From Notospermus geniculatus (lineage: Eukaryota; Nemertea; Pilidiophora; Heteronemertea; Lineidae): a DNA stretch of 64,000 nt. Position 1 is the first letter of the stretch, and every line of letters begins with the position of its first letter. The position numbers were made by a program, and so were the translations under genes. Shown in pieces: positions 43,901-57,200 of this stretch. Location: contig NMRB01000883.1 in the NCBI GenBank assembly GCA_002633025.1, forward strand, positions 91,686-155,685. Reading direction: 5' to 3'. Under the pieces are notes generated by a model, which searched no databases, had not been told where the DNA came from, and worked only from the letters and a program-made list of their open reading frames with translations.

Positions 43901-46468
43901 ATGTTGATTTTACGGTACATTTTGAGTGCCATTGCTGTAGGACACGCGGCGGGAAAATCTGTCCAAGCAGGTAGGTGGAAGTTGAGATGACTGTTTTTGG
44001 GAGAACGTCATAATGTCTATGAGGCCTGCAAATCGGAGGTTTGGCTTTCATCGTTCTCTTCTAGGCCCCCCTTTGTCGAGACTGTGGGAACGTTTGAGGA
44101 GAGCGATGTCAAGATGCGCACTAAACTCCGGCATGAGACTGCAGAGAGCGCTGTCGTCACATTTCGGACTTGGGTTGGTTAGATCTTCGAAACGACCCAA
44201 AAGATTATCCTGATGTTAGGCCTATGTGTTGGAAAGTTTGACATGAAATCATAAGGACTTCACTAAAAGGAAATATACTAGTATCACCAAGATAAAGTTG
44301 CAATGCCAAAAAATCGTTCCGCAGGACGACCGAGTCACGGCGTCGAGGGCAGGACGCACGACGTCTATACTCGTTCAGTCAATGTGAAGTGATAAATAAC
44401 ACTTTATTCATGGTGATACCCAAAGCCCTTACCCTGATTGGTCCATAGTGAATCATTAGACTTATAAACCTTACCTCTGCATGTTTCAGGCCCCCAAGAT
44501 GCAATGGCCAACCTTCACGGAGTCTTAATGCACGGCGACGCCAAAAAGGGAGACGACCACAAAGGGGAGGACAAGATGAAGGTTCTTCTAGCGAAGGATG
44601 AGCTAAGGGATGGACAAGCCATTGGGCCCCAGGACAGAATGAGTGAACTTCATGATAAACTGATGCACCAGGATGGGAGAGGGGCACATGATATGAAGCA
44701 ACAGGGTACGTACCGGGAGTGGTTGAAGACTCCCAGGTCTTCCTCTACATGTTCTCATCAGTAAACCAGGTTGATGAATCTGATCTGAAAATCTCAACCC
44801 ACGAACCACCATGCCGGATTACTCTAGTATTACTGTAGTATAGTATCTCAGATATCTAAGTTATCCCGCAACAAGGAGCAGTCTCAAATTTCCCACTTGT
44901 CAGAGATCCATGCTACCTCAACCAGGACATTTCTGGCTGCTACCACAACCAGGACGTCTCTGGTTGTGACAATGTCACACACATCTATCTCAACTCAATC
45001 AGGACATCTCTGGTTGCGACAATGTCACACTACCTCAACCAGGACGTTTCCTGCCAATGTCACAGACAACCATGATGCCACCACAACCAGGACGTCTCTG
45101 GTTGTGAAAATGTCACATCTATGTATCTCAACTCAACCAGGGCAAATCTGGTTGTGACACAAGTGTTACAGACAACCATGCTACCACAATTAGGACGTAT
45201 CTGGTTGTGAAAATGTCACACACATCTATTTCAACTCAACCAGGACATCCGTGGTTGTGACAGTGTCACAGACAACCATGCTACCAGGACGTCCTCGTCG
45301 CGACAATGTCACAGACAACCATGTTACCTCAACCAGGACCGTCTCTGATCCATGCTACCTCAACCAGAACGTCTCTGGTTGTGACAATGTCACAGGCATC
45401 CTTGCTACCTCAACCAGGACGTATCTGATTGCGATAATGTCACAGACAACCATGCTACCACAACCATGACGTCTCTGGTTGTGACCATGTCACAGGCATC
45501 CTTGCTACCTCAACCAAGACGTCTCTGGTTGCGACAATGTCACAGACAACCATGTTACCTCAACCAGGACGTCTCTGGTTGTGACAGTGTCACAGACAAC
45601 CATGCTACCTCAACCAGGACGTCCTGGTTGTGACTATGTCACAGACAACCATGCTACCTCAACCAGGACGTCTCTGGTTGTGACAATGTCCTAGACAACC
45701 ATGCTACCACAACCAGGACGTCACTGGCTGTTATGGGTGTGACAATGTCACGGATATCTACAACTACCTCAACCAGGACTCTCCAACTGTGATAATTTCA
45801 ATAAATTCCTACTCTTTACAGGTCCTGATAAGGAGAAGGACACAGCGGTAAAAGACGCCATGGATCATCTCCATGGTGTCCTAATGCATGGTGACAGTGC
45901 CAAAGGCAAAGATCATGGTCATGAAGACGCTAAAAAAGTCGAGGACAAGAAAACTGGAAACGTGCAAGTTGGGAATCTAATGGAAGATGTCCACGGAGTT
46001 CTCATGCATGGTGACCGTGGAAGGGGGAAGGACCACAAACACGAGGATGCCAAACTTGGCGAGGGTGAATCCCAGCGTGGGGACGCTGGGGTTGACCCCG
46101 AGCAGGCACTTCATAAGGGGCCACATAAACACGATGAGGAAGTACAGGAGAATAAGGAGGATTTTGACCCTAATCAACTCTGGGATAAAGAGAAGAAAAA
46201 AGAAGGGAGAAAGTTAGCATTTAGTTTTGGGAGGTTTATCTCTGACGATATTATGGACGGTGTTGACAAGTTGAAAAAGCGCTACTTGTCAAGAATTTTT
46301 GGCGGTGCTGGAAAAAAAGATGACTTGAATGCAAAGAAGAAAGATGACTTGGCAAAATTGAAAAAGAGAGTTGTGTCACCCAGGATGAAGGTGGCTTTAA
46401 AATTTGGGCCCAGAAAGGAAGATGGGCCAAGTGGAAGCGGAAAAATTCCTCCACATGACGAGACATGA
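43901..46468 (+). CDS. Secreted histidine-rich repeat protein, family not recognised (310 aa)
   Basis: Exons 43901-43970, 44490-44705 and 45822-46468 (TGA) join in phase 1 each time, giving 311 codons. Exon 1 is a signal peptide (MLILRYILSAIAVGHAAG). Exons 2 and 3 hold four repeats centred on LHGVLMHGD, each preceded by a D(A/L/R)M motif and three of them followed by KG-DH--ED-K; the second repeat is diverged (LHDKLMHQD). Exons 2 and 3 both open with a GP dipeptide. The last 90 residues are very basic, with repeated KK/KR pairs and the segment AFSFGRFISDDIM; one Gly-Lys-Lys could be an amidation site. It is therefore either a metal-binding or matrix-type secreted protein or a peptide precursor. 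I know no family with this repeat. Confidence 0.72.
44905..45790. repeat. Minisatellite of about 50 bp whose unit is self-complementary
   Basis: It lies in the intron between the two repeat-bearing exons of the secreted protein. The unit contains AACCAGGACGTCTCTGGTT, a near-palindrome, and GTGACAATGTCAC, a perfect hairpin. ACAACCATG pairs with the neighbouring GGTTGT. About 17 imperfect copies are present. Confidence 0.85.
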
Positions 46469-46602
46469 TGGAGGTGACATGACATATTAGAAGAAACTCT
46501 AAAACTGGGGATCATTATAAATTTTTTAATGTTAAAACATATTTCTTTCACAATGATATATTTTCCTCGTTCATTCCACATTATCCAGCAGACAGGCAAG
46601 GG

Positions 46603-49367
46603 TCATGATCCCTCAACGTAATCCCACGCATGTAGACTGCCATCGCTTCCACTGGACAACAGGAGGTGGCGCTGCTCAGGATGCCAGCTGTGAGTCCAAA
46701 TTGAAACATTCTCACAGTCCCTGTCTGCTTTCCGGTGGGCATCGTGTACGAAAGTTGGTTGAATAAAGTCTTTCGTGTCATTCTTGTAATTGTAGATGTA
46801 AATGTTCTGATCATAGCCAGAGAGAGACAGCATGTCTTCTTGGCAAGGAGAAATCTAGAAAGAAAGGCAATTTAGCTTTCCTTAGCTTTAGATATTCAGA
46901 AGGAATAGCATTGAGTTTTATATTCATGTACAGTACCAGTCTGAGAGTGTGACGTCTCAACAGATATAGCTACCGATACATTGCTTATCAGCAGGAAAAT
47001 ATCACCTACGTAATTTACGGAATTACTAAGTATTCGAGGGCCATAGCTACATGTACCAACCTGTTTGTTGGGGGACAAGCTCTTTTGACTGCTGTGCAAC
47101 TTTTTTTGGCCAAAATCTGCTGTCCTCACTTACCTCAATACAAACGTCAGATCCTACTGAATTCAGCCCACTTAGGATTGTATGTAAGTCTCCTGACTTT
47201 CTAAGATCTTTCAAAATTATCTTCCCCTTTCTTGTTGCAAATGCTGCCATAGTTTCTTTCACACTGAAGGCAGCGCATGAGTCGTTGCAGTCACAATTTA
47301 CGACTTCTGTAGGATTTGTCCTTGGGTTCTCCCTTACGTCAAGATAGCTGAAATTGCCTTGTCCTGTACACGCCAGAATCATGTTTTCATCTTGGAATGC
47401 AACACCGATCAAATTTGAGTTGTCTTTGGAAGCTGAAACAAGAAAATCTGTACTATTAGCTTTTCTGATTGAGGCACAGTCTCATTGTTGACAGACAACA
47501 GATTGTAGAAGTACATTACATACATACAGTACGTGTATCATTGTATGTGAAAGAAACTGATCCAAAATCTGACCACTTACCCTGCGTCTGTGAACTCCAT
47601 GTATTAAGAGCAGTATCTGTCTCTGCATCCATAAGAACAACATTTGACATAAATGACCCAAATACTACCTTGTTTCTATGGTTATCATGAAGACCAATAA
47701 CAGATGGATGGCTGACTGGCCGTAAAGGAAATTAAGTGATGTACTCTGTGAGCAGACATATAAAAGATCTCTGCTGTGTTCAATTTAAGACCCAACTTTT
47801 CCAAATGGAAATTATGTTAAATACATTTGAAAAAGAGACTCATTTTCAGATCAGGTAGGCCTATCTGAAACAAACTCCTTCAAATGTTCGTCAAAGTTTC
47901 CAATTCACTTGGCTGATGGCAGTTCCCATCTTCTTCATTTGGTATGTATAGTGTTAAGAGGGATACGAGTCTGGCGCTAAATTCTTCAGAGTTTTCATTT
48001 CTTGTATAACATCTGGAAAGAAAATTGAAGATTTAATGTCCATTTCGCCAATAAAGATTAACGTTTCAGAGCTTGCAAGATGTCACCTTCTTCATTTGAG
48101 TGGAAACTCAGTGCAATGACATATTCAGAGGCCACGTACCTCTCAATGGAATTTGACCAAATGTAGTGAGCTAAATACATTATTGTCAGTAATAATCAAT
48201 TACTGACAGCATTTGTCCAAGAATATAGGCAATGAGATGCGCCACCTTCAGTTTCTGTTCCCAGCTGCCAAACCGACACCGAGTTGTCCGACTCATGTGC
48301 ACAAAACACCATCCTGAAAGAAAAGAAGTTGAATCAGTGTTCATATTGAGACATAAGATCAGAAATCAGAACTCATGGAGGTACAGTAAGTAGCAAAAAT
48401 TAATATTACCGTAAAATCGTTTTTTGTAGCAATATTACTTCACCTTAATAAGTGCAAAAAGACAGCAATGACTGTTTGAACTGCACGGTTCAGAACGGAC
48501 TTTTTCCAACAAGTATTGAATGTAACACATGGATTTGTAATGTCGGTTGCATGTGGAGAAAACAGCGGACTTTCACACTCAACCAGCAGCCAACAATAAA
48601 TCTATCTTAATCTTTCAGTAAAGTATGCAGGGTTGGTATAAACTGCAGTACTTACCTTGCAGTAGGCTGGCACTGTATGTCAACTATATGCCTGTCACAG
48701 AGTCCACCAGAGGGAAGATGAAAATCACGGCTGTTGCAAAGACCCTGAAAAGATAAAAACCAAACTGACAAACTGCTCAATGTCAGAACAACATGTCCTC
48801 CAGTAACTTAGCTTATGAAGTTTGGCTACCGGTACTATGACTACCATTATCAATGCACAGTATTTTAGAAGTTCTCTCCATTCAAGCTTGTGATACTATA
48901 TCTGGCATTTCCAGAGATGGACAAAGAATGCCCTTTGTGTGCCCTCACCTAGATAGAGAAAGGATTCAGTGCTGCCCTCACCTCATCTTCCTGAGTCTCA
49001 GCAAGTAGTTTCTCCGGAAGATTTAACTCCAAAATCTCGGCACCAACTGGCTTCCTTGTGGCCACACACATGGCTGAAAAAAATGCAATTAAAAATCACA
49101 TCCCAACATTGGGGGTAGCCTAGGGACAGGGACAATTTGTCCCCGCAGAAATTTCAACACCTGCACATTTCGGCCCATTGTGCTTTCATGAATCCAGGCA
49201 CGCCAGAGGTGGGAATGCCAGGTGATTGAGGGAAGGACCTAAAATATAATGCTGCAGTGAAAATGAAGACAACTGGCTTTTTCCATGTTCTACACTTACT
49301 TTTACTGTTTACCCAGGCCAGTGATTTCACTGGGTACTGAAGATCAAACATGTGAAGATTCTTATAT
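46603..49367 (-). CDS. WDR73: WDR73 homologue (WD-repeat protein), first exon missing
   Basis: WDR73 is a WD40 protein linked in mammals to INTS9/11 stability and microtubule functions. Exons in gene order: 49300-49367, 48982-49073, 48656-48744, 48246-48313, 47967-48012, 47581-47711, 47134-47432, 46603-46854 (TGA). They join in phase to 348 codons including the stop; with a short first exon this approaches the human length (378 aa). Matches are NLHMFDLQYPVKSLAWV, EILELNLPEKLL, GGLCDRHIVDIQ, DVIQEMKTL, ISPCQEDMLSLSGYDQNIYI and the C-terminal WHPEQRHLLLSSGSDGSLHA followed by WDYV. The start codon exon should lie above 49367 and was not found. The intron 47712-47966 has U12-like splice signals. 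Confidence 0.85.
47712..47966 (-). other. WDR73: Candidate U12-type GT-AG intron in WDR73
   Basis: On minus, the donor is GTATCCCTC (two mismatches to GTATCCTTT) and TTCCTTTAC (one mismatch to TTCCTTAAC) lies about 10 nt before the CAG acceptor. Only the acceptor at 47712 keeps the frame with the DVIQEMKTL exon. Signals are weaker than in PCID2. Confidence 0.6.
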
Positions 49368-51279
49368 CTGGAAGTGGAAGTCGAACAGGAAAATACCATA
49401 CAACAACCCGATACATAGACCTCCTCGTCAGGGGAAATCATGCGGCGGGGCTAGCCTAGCTGGCAGGCCTATGGTAAGCCTGAGGGGGTCTGTACAGAAG
49501 CCTATCTGTATCGGATTGCCTTGCTGAAGGCGGCGTAGGCCTACATGTAAGTAAAACAAGGACTGATAATAGGCCTAGGCCTAACATGATTAACGGTACT
49601 AGGCCTACCACTAGGCTACCTGCCGGCATATAGGGTAGGCCTAGGAGGGCAGGCCTACATAGTAGGCCCACTGCACTCTACACTACAGTCACCAGTGTCC
49701 ATTCATTTCATTTCATTCCATTAGGCCTACATGTATTTCATAATGATCATATCGGTCGAAGTAGGCCTAGCTATGGACCTCCTAGGTAGGCCTAAAAGGC
49801 CTCATATATTATGCCTGTCTGTGCCCCCCCAAAATCGAGCGCCCTCTAGGATCCCCGCTTGCCGCCATGGATGCGGGAAAGCGAAAGTGAACGCAGGCGC
49901 AGCGCAGGCAGTGAGGCCTCTGCTGGGGGGCAACCGAAATACCTTTTCAAGGACGCAAAAAACCAGTCATCATCATCATCACTCTCCTGACTGTCGATCA
50001 GGCGGGGGCCAGGCTCCATATATTATTTATTGGGAAAGTCTATGCGTCAGCAACAGCACGAACAGATGAAGAGAATGCAAAAATTACGGAGAGTGTAACA
50101 TGCACACGCGCCACACGACTGATCCCTTGTCCCCTGTTCTCCCGCTCCGCGGAGCAGCTCAAGGAGAATGAGGACAGAGGACCAGACTAACGCGCCACAG
50201 CATCTAGCGGAGGAGCGCAGTACCAATCACAGCTATTGTGTAGTCTCTATCACAAAATATCCCCCTATATTGTTTGGGATCGCTTGAAAATACATGGCTA
50301 TCGAAACCAATCGCCAGAGATTACAATGTATAGGCCTATAGTATCTTTGTTTCTATGCCAGTTTTTCCCGAGGGACATACTTTACCGTCACACCGGCGCT
50401 GCTAATGATGAGTTCGCAGGGCAAAGTACACAAAAAACTCTGTGGGTAGCATGCAGTAGGTTTAACTGGGGGATTATGACCGCATTCGAGCGCCATAAAC
50501 GGTATCCGCGCCCATATAATGGCTGTTATTAATTTACTTAATTGATTACTCAAACAAAACGGCAAATATCGAACCACCGAACGCTGAGACCAACAACCAC
50601 GGCAAATAATTCTCAGCGCGTTCACATGTTTTGTAAATATTAAATGGGGAATTGGATCCAGTGTTTGTGTTTAATGATTGCAAAGTGACTTTGTTTTAAA
50701 GAAGAATGTTTGATTTGCCTGCAATTAAGAGATTCTGTCTGCGAAGGCACGAATGGGGCAACTGTTGTGTGATGGTAGTGAAAAGTTCGTCACGCCTGAG
50801 GTTCGTGGGTTCGAATTGATGCGATGCTTTTCACAGCACAACCAGAGTATTGGATTTACCAGCGGTGTCATCTGGAACGTGGTGACTTCTCAGGGTACTT
50901 TTCATCTGACGATCGACCAGCGGGTGCCTATAGAGCTGGATTCCGGAGCAAATAATGTCAGTTTTCACAAACTTTTGCATATCGATTGGGTTGCTGCAAG
51001 ATAAAGCGGCAGCTGACGCCTTGAGACGATCACATGCCTTCCTGACTCCGTTAGGAATAGGCCTGTTGAAAGTATAACCGTAGAGAGTCTATCCTTAATC
51101 AGAAGAACATCTTTATCAGCGGAAACTTAACAAGGTAAGAATGACCGACGTTCGCATGCTACTGACAGAATATCGAGAATGCTGGGACTCAGTTCTGGGT
51201 TGTTCAGTGATTCTTTCTTGAATCAACTGTCTCCGACAGTGATGTACCGAATGTACTTATAAATTTCAGGAACGTCAAA
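49368..51279. other. Intergenic/5' region between WDR73 and the PAN-vWA gene
   Basis: The first WDR73 exon should be here but I could not place it. AGGCCTA words are dense at 49520-49800. Open frames at 49731-50069, 50236-50532 and 50753-51004 have no recognisable similarity. Confidence 0.4.
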
Positions 51280-54200
51280 ATGTGGGCGCAGTTTGCCCTC
51301 CTGCTGATGTACCTGGCAGCCAATGCCGACTGTTACAGAATTGGTGAGTTTCCCATTTTGTGTTTGTGGTAATAAGAGAGGGGCGTGGCCACAATATAGG
51401 CCTACAATTCGAGGCCGGCGCAATTGCCTGCCAGTGAGTGAGGTTCAATAAAAGTAGGCCTACTTTTTCAACCACGCACTCACATAGGAAACGGACAAGC
51501 GCAAAGCGCAAAATGCAAAGTATGAATTGGCCTAAGGCTTAGCGCACATGTCCGACAAAACTCGATCCGTTAGGGGTGTTTTTAAAGTCGACTGACCCAA
51601 CGCTGTCGACTCGTCATTCAGCCAGGACAGTCGATTTTAACAGACACCCCTAACGCATTGAGTTTTGTCGGACATGTGCGCTAAGCTTAAAGCCGTGTTT
51701 ACCTGACATCCGTTATCCGTTGTGCGATACGACGTTATCCGCTAAAGCATTCGCTCCATTTAAGCCCGCCGCACACGGAGGGCAATTGCCTTCGCCAAAG
51801 CGCGGGCCCGCCACTTGGCGAAGGCAATTGCCCTCCGTGTGCGGCAGATCGAGAGGAAAAACGGATGCGATATCGCATCTCCGGATGTAAACACGGAGGT
51901 AAACACGGCTTGACTTTTCGTAGGCAGTACAACGCACGATCCGGTCTTAAGGCACGTTCACACCAAAACCGGATTCCGGAGCGTTTTGCGGTACAGTACG
52001 GTTCCCGCAAGCTAATACGGAGGTTTAGAAATCAAACGATAAAACGTCAACATCAACGACAACGTTATTTTTGTACCGAAAATGCAAGAATCTCGCCGAT
52101 TCTTGTGGTGGTGTTTTCCATTGTCACATTCATCTTTCAGGAGGCTCGCCATCGGTCCGAGGGTATTCCTATCGATCCGGTCGATGCACTAGTTTTGACC
52201 TTGGTCTTCTTCAAGTTAAAGGCAGAGGCGACATGACTCCAGGGCTTTGTGCGCAGACATGTGACAAGCAGTCATATTGTAAGGGCTTCTACATGCCTAC
52301 ACGCAAAACCTGCCAGATGACGTACGATGTTTGTGCGCAGTTATCTGAATTTTCGAGGTACACATTTTACACCAAGCTAGGTAAGACAACTAGTTTCGTC
52401 ATTTTTAGTGACACCTGCCTCCTACAAACACCAGTTAAAGCTAGGCGCACACAGACAATCTCGAACAAATGAATTGCACACAAATATCACAGCAATCTCG
52501 AACAATGACGGGTTGGAGACGTCATTTTTGCAGCCAATCAGCATCGATACTGAAATATCTTCGATCTGTCAATAGGTCAATGGTGAGAGACTCTATGAAC
52601 CACGTAAATTATGTACGGACACTATGCGAAATCCTTGTTCAGGCGCGGATCCGGGGGGGGGGCACACCCAGCCCGTGCCCCCCCCCCATTTTTCTGACCA
52701 ACGTCAGAAAAATTGCCCTTTTTCAAAGTGCCACAGAATTGCCTTGTAATTTGTCCATCAAATGATGGGATATCACGCCAACGGCCTTCTAGATTTCAAA
52801 ATTTTCTGGGGAGNCCCCCCCCCCGTGGGACCAGAATCCTGGATCAGCCCCTGTCGTTTATTTGTTGATGGCATATTTACCAAATATTCCGACCTCTTTT
52901 TTTCTAGGAAGAGGTCAATTTACATCCATGAGTAAGTGAAAATATAAGGTGGCCGTTAATTCCCAGAGAAAGCGGGTAGCACGCCAGACGAGGTGAGGGC
53001 GGTATAGCAAATGATCATCGCCACATCGGTCGTTGGTAAGACTCGTCGGGTGTTACCTGTACATGTACGCCCCAAACCGTCGGTTATTAGGGACTCAATG
53101 GGCCGATTTTTTAAACGATGGCTAAGATAACCATTGGGTTTCATTAACCCTCAGTTGACAACTGTTTGTTAATCGAAGTGAATTTTTCGATTTTATGAAT
53201 CGTTGATAGCCAAGCATTCTAAAAGTCAAAACGTTTACTTTGGTTAATTCACGGTTTGTCAGAAAAGCCGATGGTTAAACCGTGGTTTATCTTACATGTA
53301 ACTATCGTTTAAAAAATCGGCCCAATGAATGACAGTATATTATGCACGGATTCGGATGTTGCGTAAATGACTGAGAAATTCCTGTATTCATTTTGTTCGT
53401 GGCATAAAGATACAAAAGTATTCATCTGTTTTTCCAGGACCTAGAATAGCAACGGGTAAGTCAAAGATTTGAGAGGCCGTTAGTTGGCTTCCCTCCCAAC
53501 GAACGAAGGCGAAAAACCAATCTGAAAACTTTTTATGTAGGCCTACAACAGAACAATGTAGAAAATACTCTGTCGATTCAATCACTGATCACACCCAGTA
53601 GCGACAACAAGCCCTCTGTTCACGGCCACCGAATTCATCAGTCACTGGTCACCTACTGGTTGAGCGACATCAAGTTCATCCAGGACCTAGTCGACTTCCT
53701 AGCAAGGGTTGAACTGACAATCGCAAACAAGGTTGAATTAGTCCGGCAGAAGTAGGGTTGGACCCGGAAATGTCTTATATAGTTTTTTTTCTGATGGATA
53801 TGAATAGCCCTGGGGGTCAGTTTTAAGATTCCACCGGGTGGACTCCGGTCACCCTTGAGCATTTTGAGAAATCCAAGATGGCGTCCAAGATGGCCGTTGT
53901 TACAGGAAATCAATCATAACTTCCTTCATATTTACCACAGGTTGATAATTCTGGTGTCTAGACATAGGTTTTGGAGGTCAAGGAATCCAATAAGACTATT
54001 TTCAATGTTGGTAATATATTACATAACTGTAAATCCAAGATGGCTGCCGTTACGTGAACTTCATTCATAACTTCTTTCATATTCACCATACAATGATTAT
54101 TTTGCTGTCTAGACATAGGTTTTGGGGTTCAAGGGATCCATTAAGACCATTTCCCATGTCAGAATACACCTCTAACAATCAAAGATGGCGTCCAAGATGG

Positions 54201-57200
54201 CCGCCATTACATGAAACTGGTCATGACTTCTTTCATATTCACCGTACAATGATTATTTTGCTGTCTAGACATAGGTTTTGGTGTTCAAGGGATCCATTGG
54301 TGTTCAAGGGATCCATTAAGACTACTTCCCTTGTCAGAATACACCTCCAACAATCAAAGATTGCGTCCAAGATGGCCGCCATTACATGAAACTGGTCATA
54401 ACTTCTTTCATATTGAACATAGACTGATAATTTTGGAGTCTACATTACCGCAAACTCACGCTAGCCGAATGGTCCCGAGTTTTGATGGCACCCAAGTTGA
54501 CTCCTAAAATGTAGCACAGGTATAGCAAGTGGATACACATATCTTTGTCACGTTACGTTGAAACTCGACAGGTAACATTGAGTGTTGTACCTGTGGAGTT
54601 TGTACGGACAGGTATACCTGTTCTCTGCTCAACTGGGTGAAATGAATATTTCCTCAAGAGATGCATTAGAAGCTGAGGAAATAATTTTCACTTCTCTAGC
54701 GTGAATTTGCCGTAATGNNNNNNNNNNNNNNNNNNNNNNNNNNNNNNNNNNNNNNNNNNNNNNNNNNNNNNNNNNNNNNNNNNNNNNNNNNNNNNNNNNN
54801 NNNNNNNNNNNNNNNNNNNNNNNNNNNNNNNNNNNNNNNNNNNNNNNNNNNNNNNNNNNNNNNNNNNNNNNNNNNNNNNNNNNNNNNNNNNNNNNNNNNN
54901 NNNNNNNNNNNNNNNNNNNNNNNNNNNNNNNNNNNNNNNNNNNNNNNNNNNNNNNNNNNNNNNNNNNNNNNNNNNNNNNNNNNNNNNNNNNNNNNNNNNN
55001 NNNNNNNNNNNNNNNNNNNNNNNNNNNNNNNNNNNNNNNNNNNNNNNNNNNNNNNNNNNNNNNNNNNNNNNNNNNNNNNNNNNNNNNNNNNNNNNNNNNN
55101 NNNNNNNNNNNNNNNNNNNNNNNNNNNNNNNNNNNNNNNNNNNNNNNNNNNNNNNNNNNNNNNNNNNNNNNNNNNNNNNNNNNNNNNNNNNNNNNNNNNN
55201 NNNNNNNNNNNNNNNNNNNNNNNNNNNNNNNNNNNNNNNNNNNNNNNNNNNNNNNNNNNNNNNNNNNNNNNNNNNNNNNNNNNNNNNNNNNNNATGAGGC
55301 GTTTGTGGAGAATGTTAAAAGGGCCCATTACCAAGCCACTGTGTGGCGTTCATTGGAAGAAAATAATCCAACAGAAATGGATCCAGAATTTTTGGCTGGA
55401 CAAAGGGGACCCAAAGATAAAAACGCTCAAGCCAACATATCTCCTGGAGAATACAGAACTCGCTCCCGAGTATATCATGCGTCTCATCAAATGTGGACGT
55501 GCAAGTGTGCCACTCCATGCGGTACTCGTGCACTAGCTGCACTAGTAACAAACTGAACTGCACAATATTTTGTGCTTGTTGTGGTACAGGCTGCTGCCAG
55601 AAAAAAACAAATTAGTTTCCATGAAATAACTGTGTTCAAAGAACTAGTATTCTCTACAATTAGAATGAATGAACATTACTCATGACCAGATAGGGAAGGG
55701 TTTAGAAACAGGTAAATAAAATTGATTACTCTACACTATGTTACAACATGTGAATTGAACAATGACTAATCAACCTTCTATTTGGTTTCAATAGATTCCT
55801 TGCCCCCCAGAACCTGTGTCTACACACCAAAATTATCAGCCTATATTCAATATGAAAGACGTTGCGACCAGTTTCATGTAATGGCGGCCATCTTGGACGC
55901 CATCTTTGATTGTTGGAGGTGTATTCTGAAAAGGGAAATACATGTAGTCTTAATGGATCCCTTGAACTCCAAAACCTATATTGTCTAGACAGCAAAATAA
56001 TCATTGTATGGCGAATATGAAAGACGCTATGACCAGTTTTATGTAATGGCGGCCATCTTGGACGCCATCTTTGATTGTCGGAGGTGTATTATGACATGGG
56101 AAATGGTCTTAATGGATCCCTGGAACCCCAAAACCTATGTCTAGTCACCAAAATAATCATTGTATGGTGAATATGAAAGAAGTTATGAATAAATTTCATG
56201 TAACGGCAGCCATCTTGGATTTACAGTTACGTAATATATTACCGACATTGAAAATAGTCTTATTGGATTCCTCGACCTCCAAAACCTATGTCTAGACACC
56301 AAAATTATCAGCCTGTGGTAAATATGAATGAAGTTATGACTGATTTCATGTAACGATGGCCATCTTGGACGCCATCTTGGATTTCTCAAAATGCTCAAGG
56401 GTGACCGGAGTCCACCCGGTGGAATCTTAAAACTGACCCCCAGGGCTACTCAAATCCATCGAAAAAAAAACTATATAAGACATTTCCGGGTTCAGTGAAA
56501 AAACCCCATTTGGCTGCCGGACTAAATTGACGGGTTGGAGACGCCACATTTTTGCTGCCAATTACAATCAGCATCGATACTGAAAATAACAACCCTATGT
56601 CATTGGTCAATGGTGGGGGACTCCGTGAATCATGCAAATTACGAACTGAGACGGATGGACGCGTTGATGAGAAATCCCTATATTTATTTGTTCATGGCGT
56701 GGTTACTAAATATCAATCTGTTTTCCAGGCATGCCAAACACCAGGGGTAAGCAAAAATTTGAGGTGGCCATCCTCCCATAGCAGGGTCTTGGTCTCTCAC
56801 CTCTTCACTATATGTTCGTGGGTTTGGGTGGATGATGAGGATCGAGCCCTGGTGTGGGAGGATGGCCGTTATATAGTTGTAAAGAGTCGGCTATGCTTCC
56901 CTCTTGCTGGCGAACAACGAGGACGAAAAATGAATCCCAATATGGCCGTCAAAGTCGCCATCTTGAATTTATAATTGCAAGTCATCATTATTTTTGCTGC
57001 ATGGGGGCACATCACATATCTTCAACTGAATGCGCGGGCTGAGGGGTAGGCCTACTTGCTCGCGAGAGCGTGGCCTTTTTAGGTATTTTTTTTCCATCTG
57101 ACACGAGGAAAGCGTGGATGAAAAAAGTAACAACCCGTTGTTCTGCCTCAGCAGTTTTTCACATATTTCCTTTCAGAGACCAGTTTCCTACTGTTGGTAG

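Larger units (their letters stand above)
53738..56525. mobile_element. DNA element with about 700-bp terminal inverted repeats, containing a gap
   Basis: TTAGTCCGGCAG at the left end and CTGCCGGACTAA at the right are outer termini. The arms 53738 to about 54450 and about 55800-56525 are inverted copies. Each contains subrepeats with AAGATGGCGTCCAAGATGG and ATGTCTAGACACC/ATAGGTTTTGG words. The middle has 576 N and, next to it, the end of a broken transposon-type gene. The superfamily is uncertain. Confidence 0.75.

Noticed and set aside
54054-54389. Repetitive 111-residue frame
   Set aside because: It is produced by subrepeats in the arm of the inverted-repeat element.
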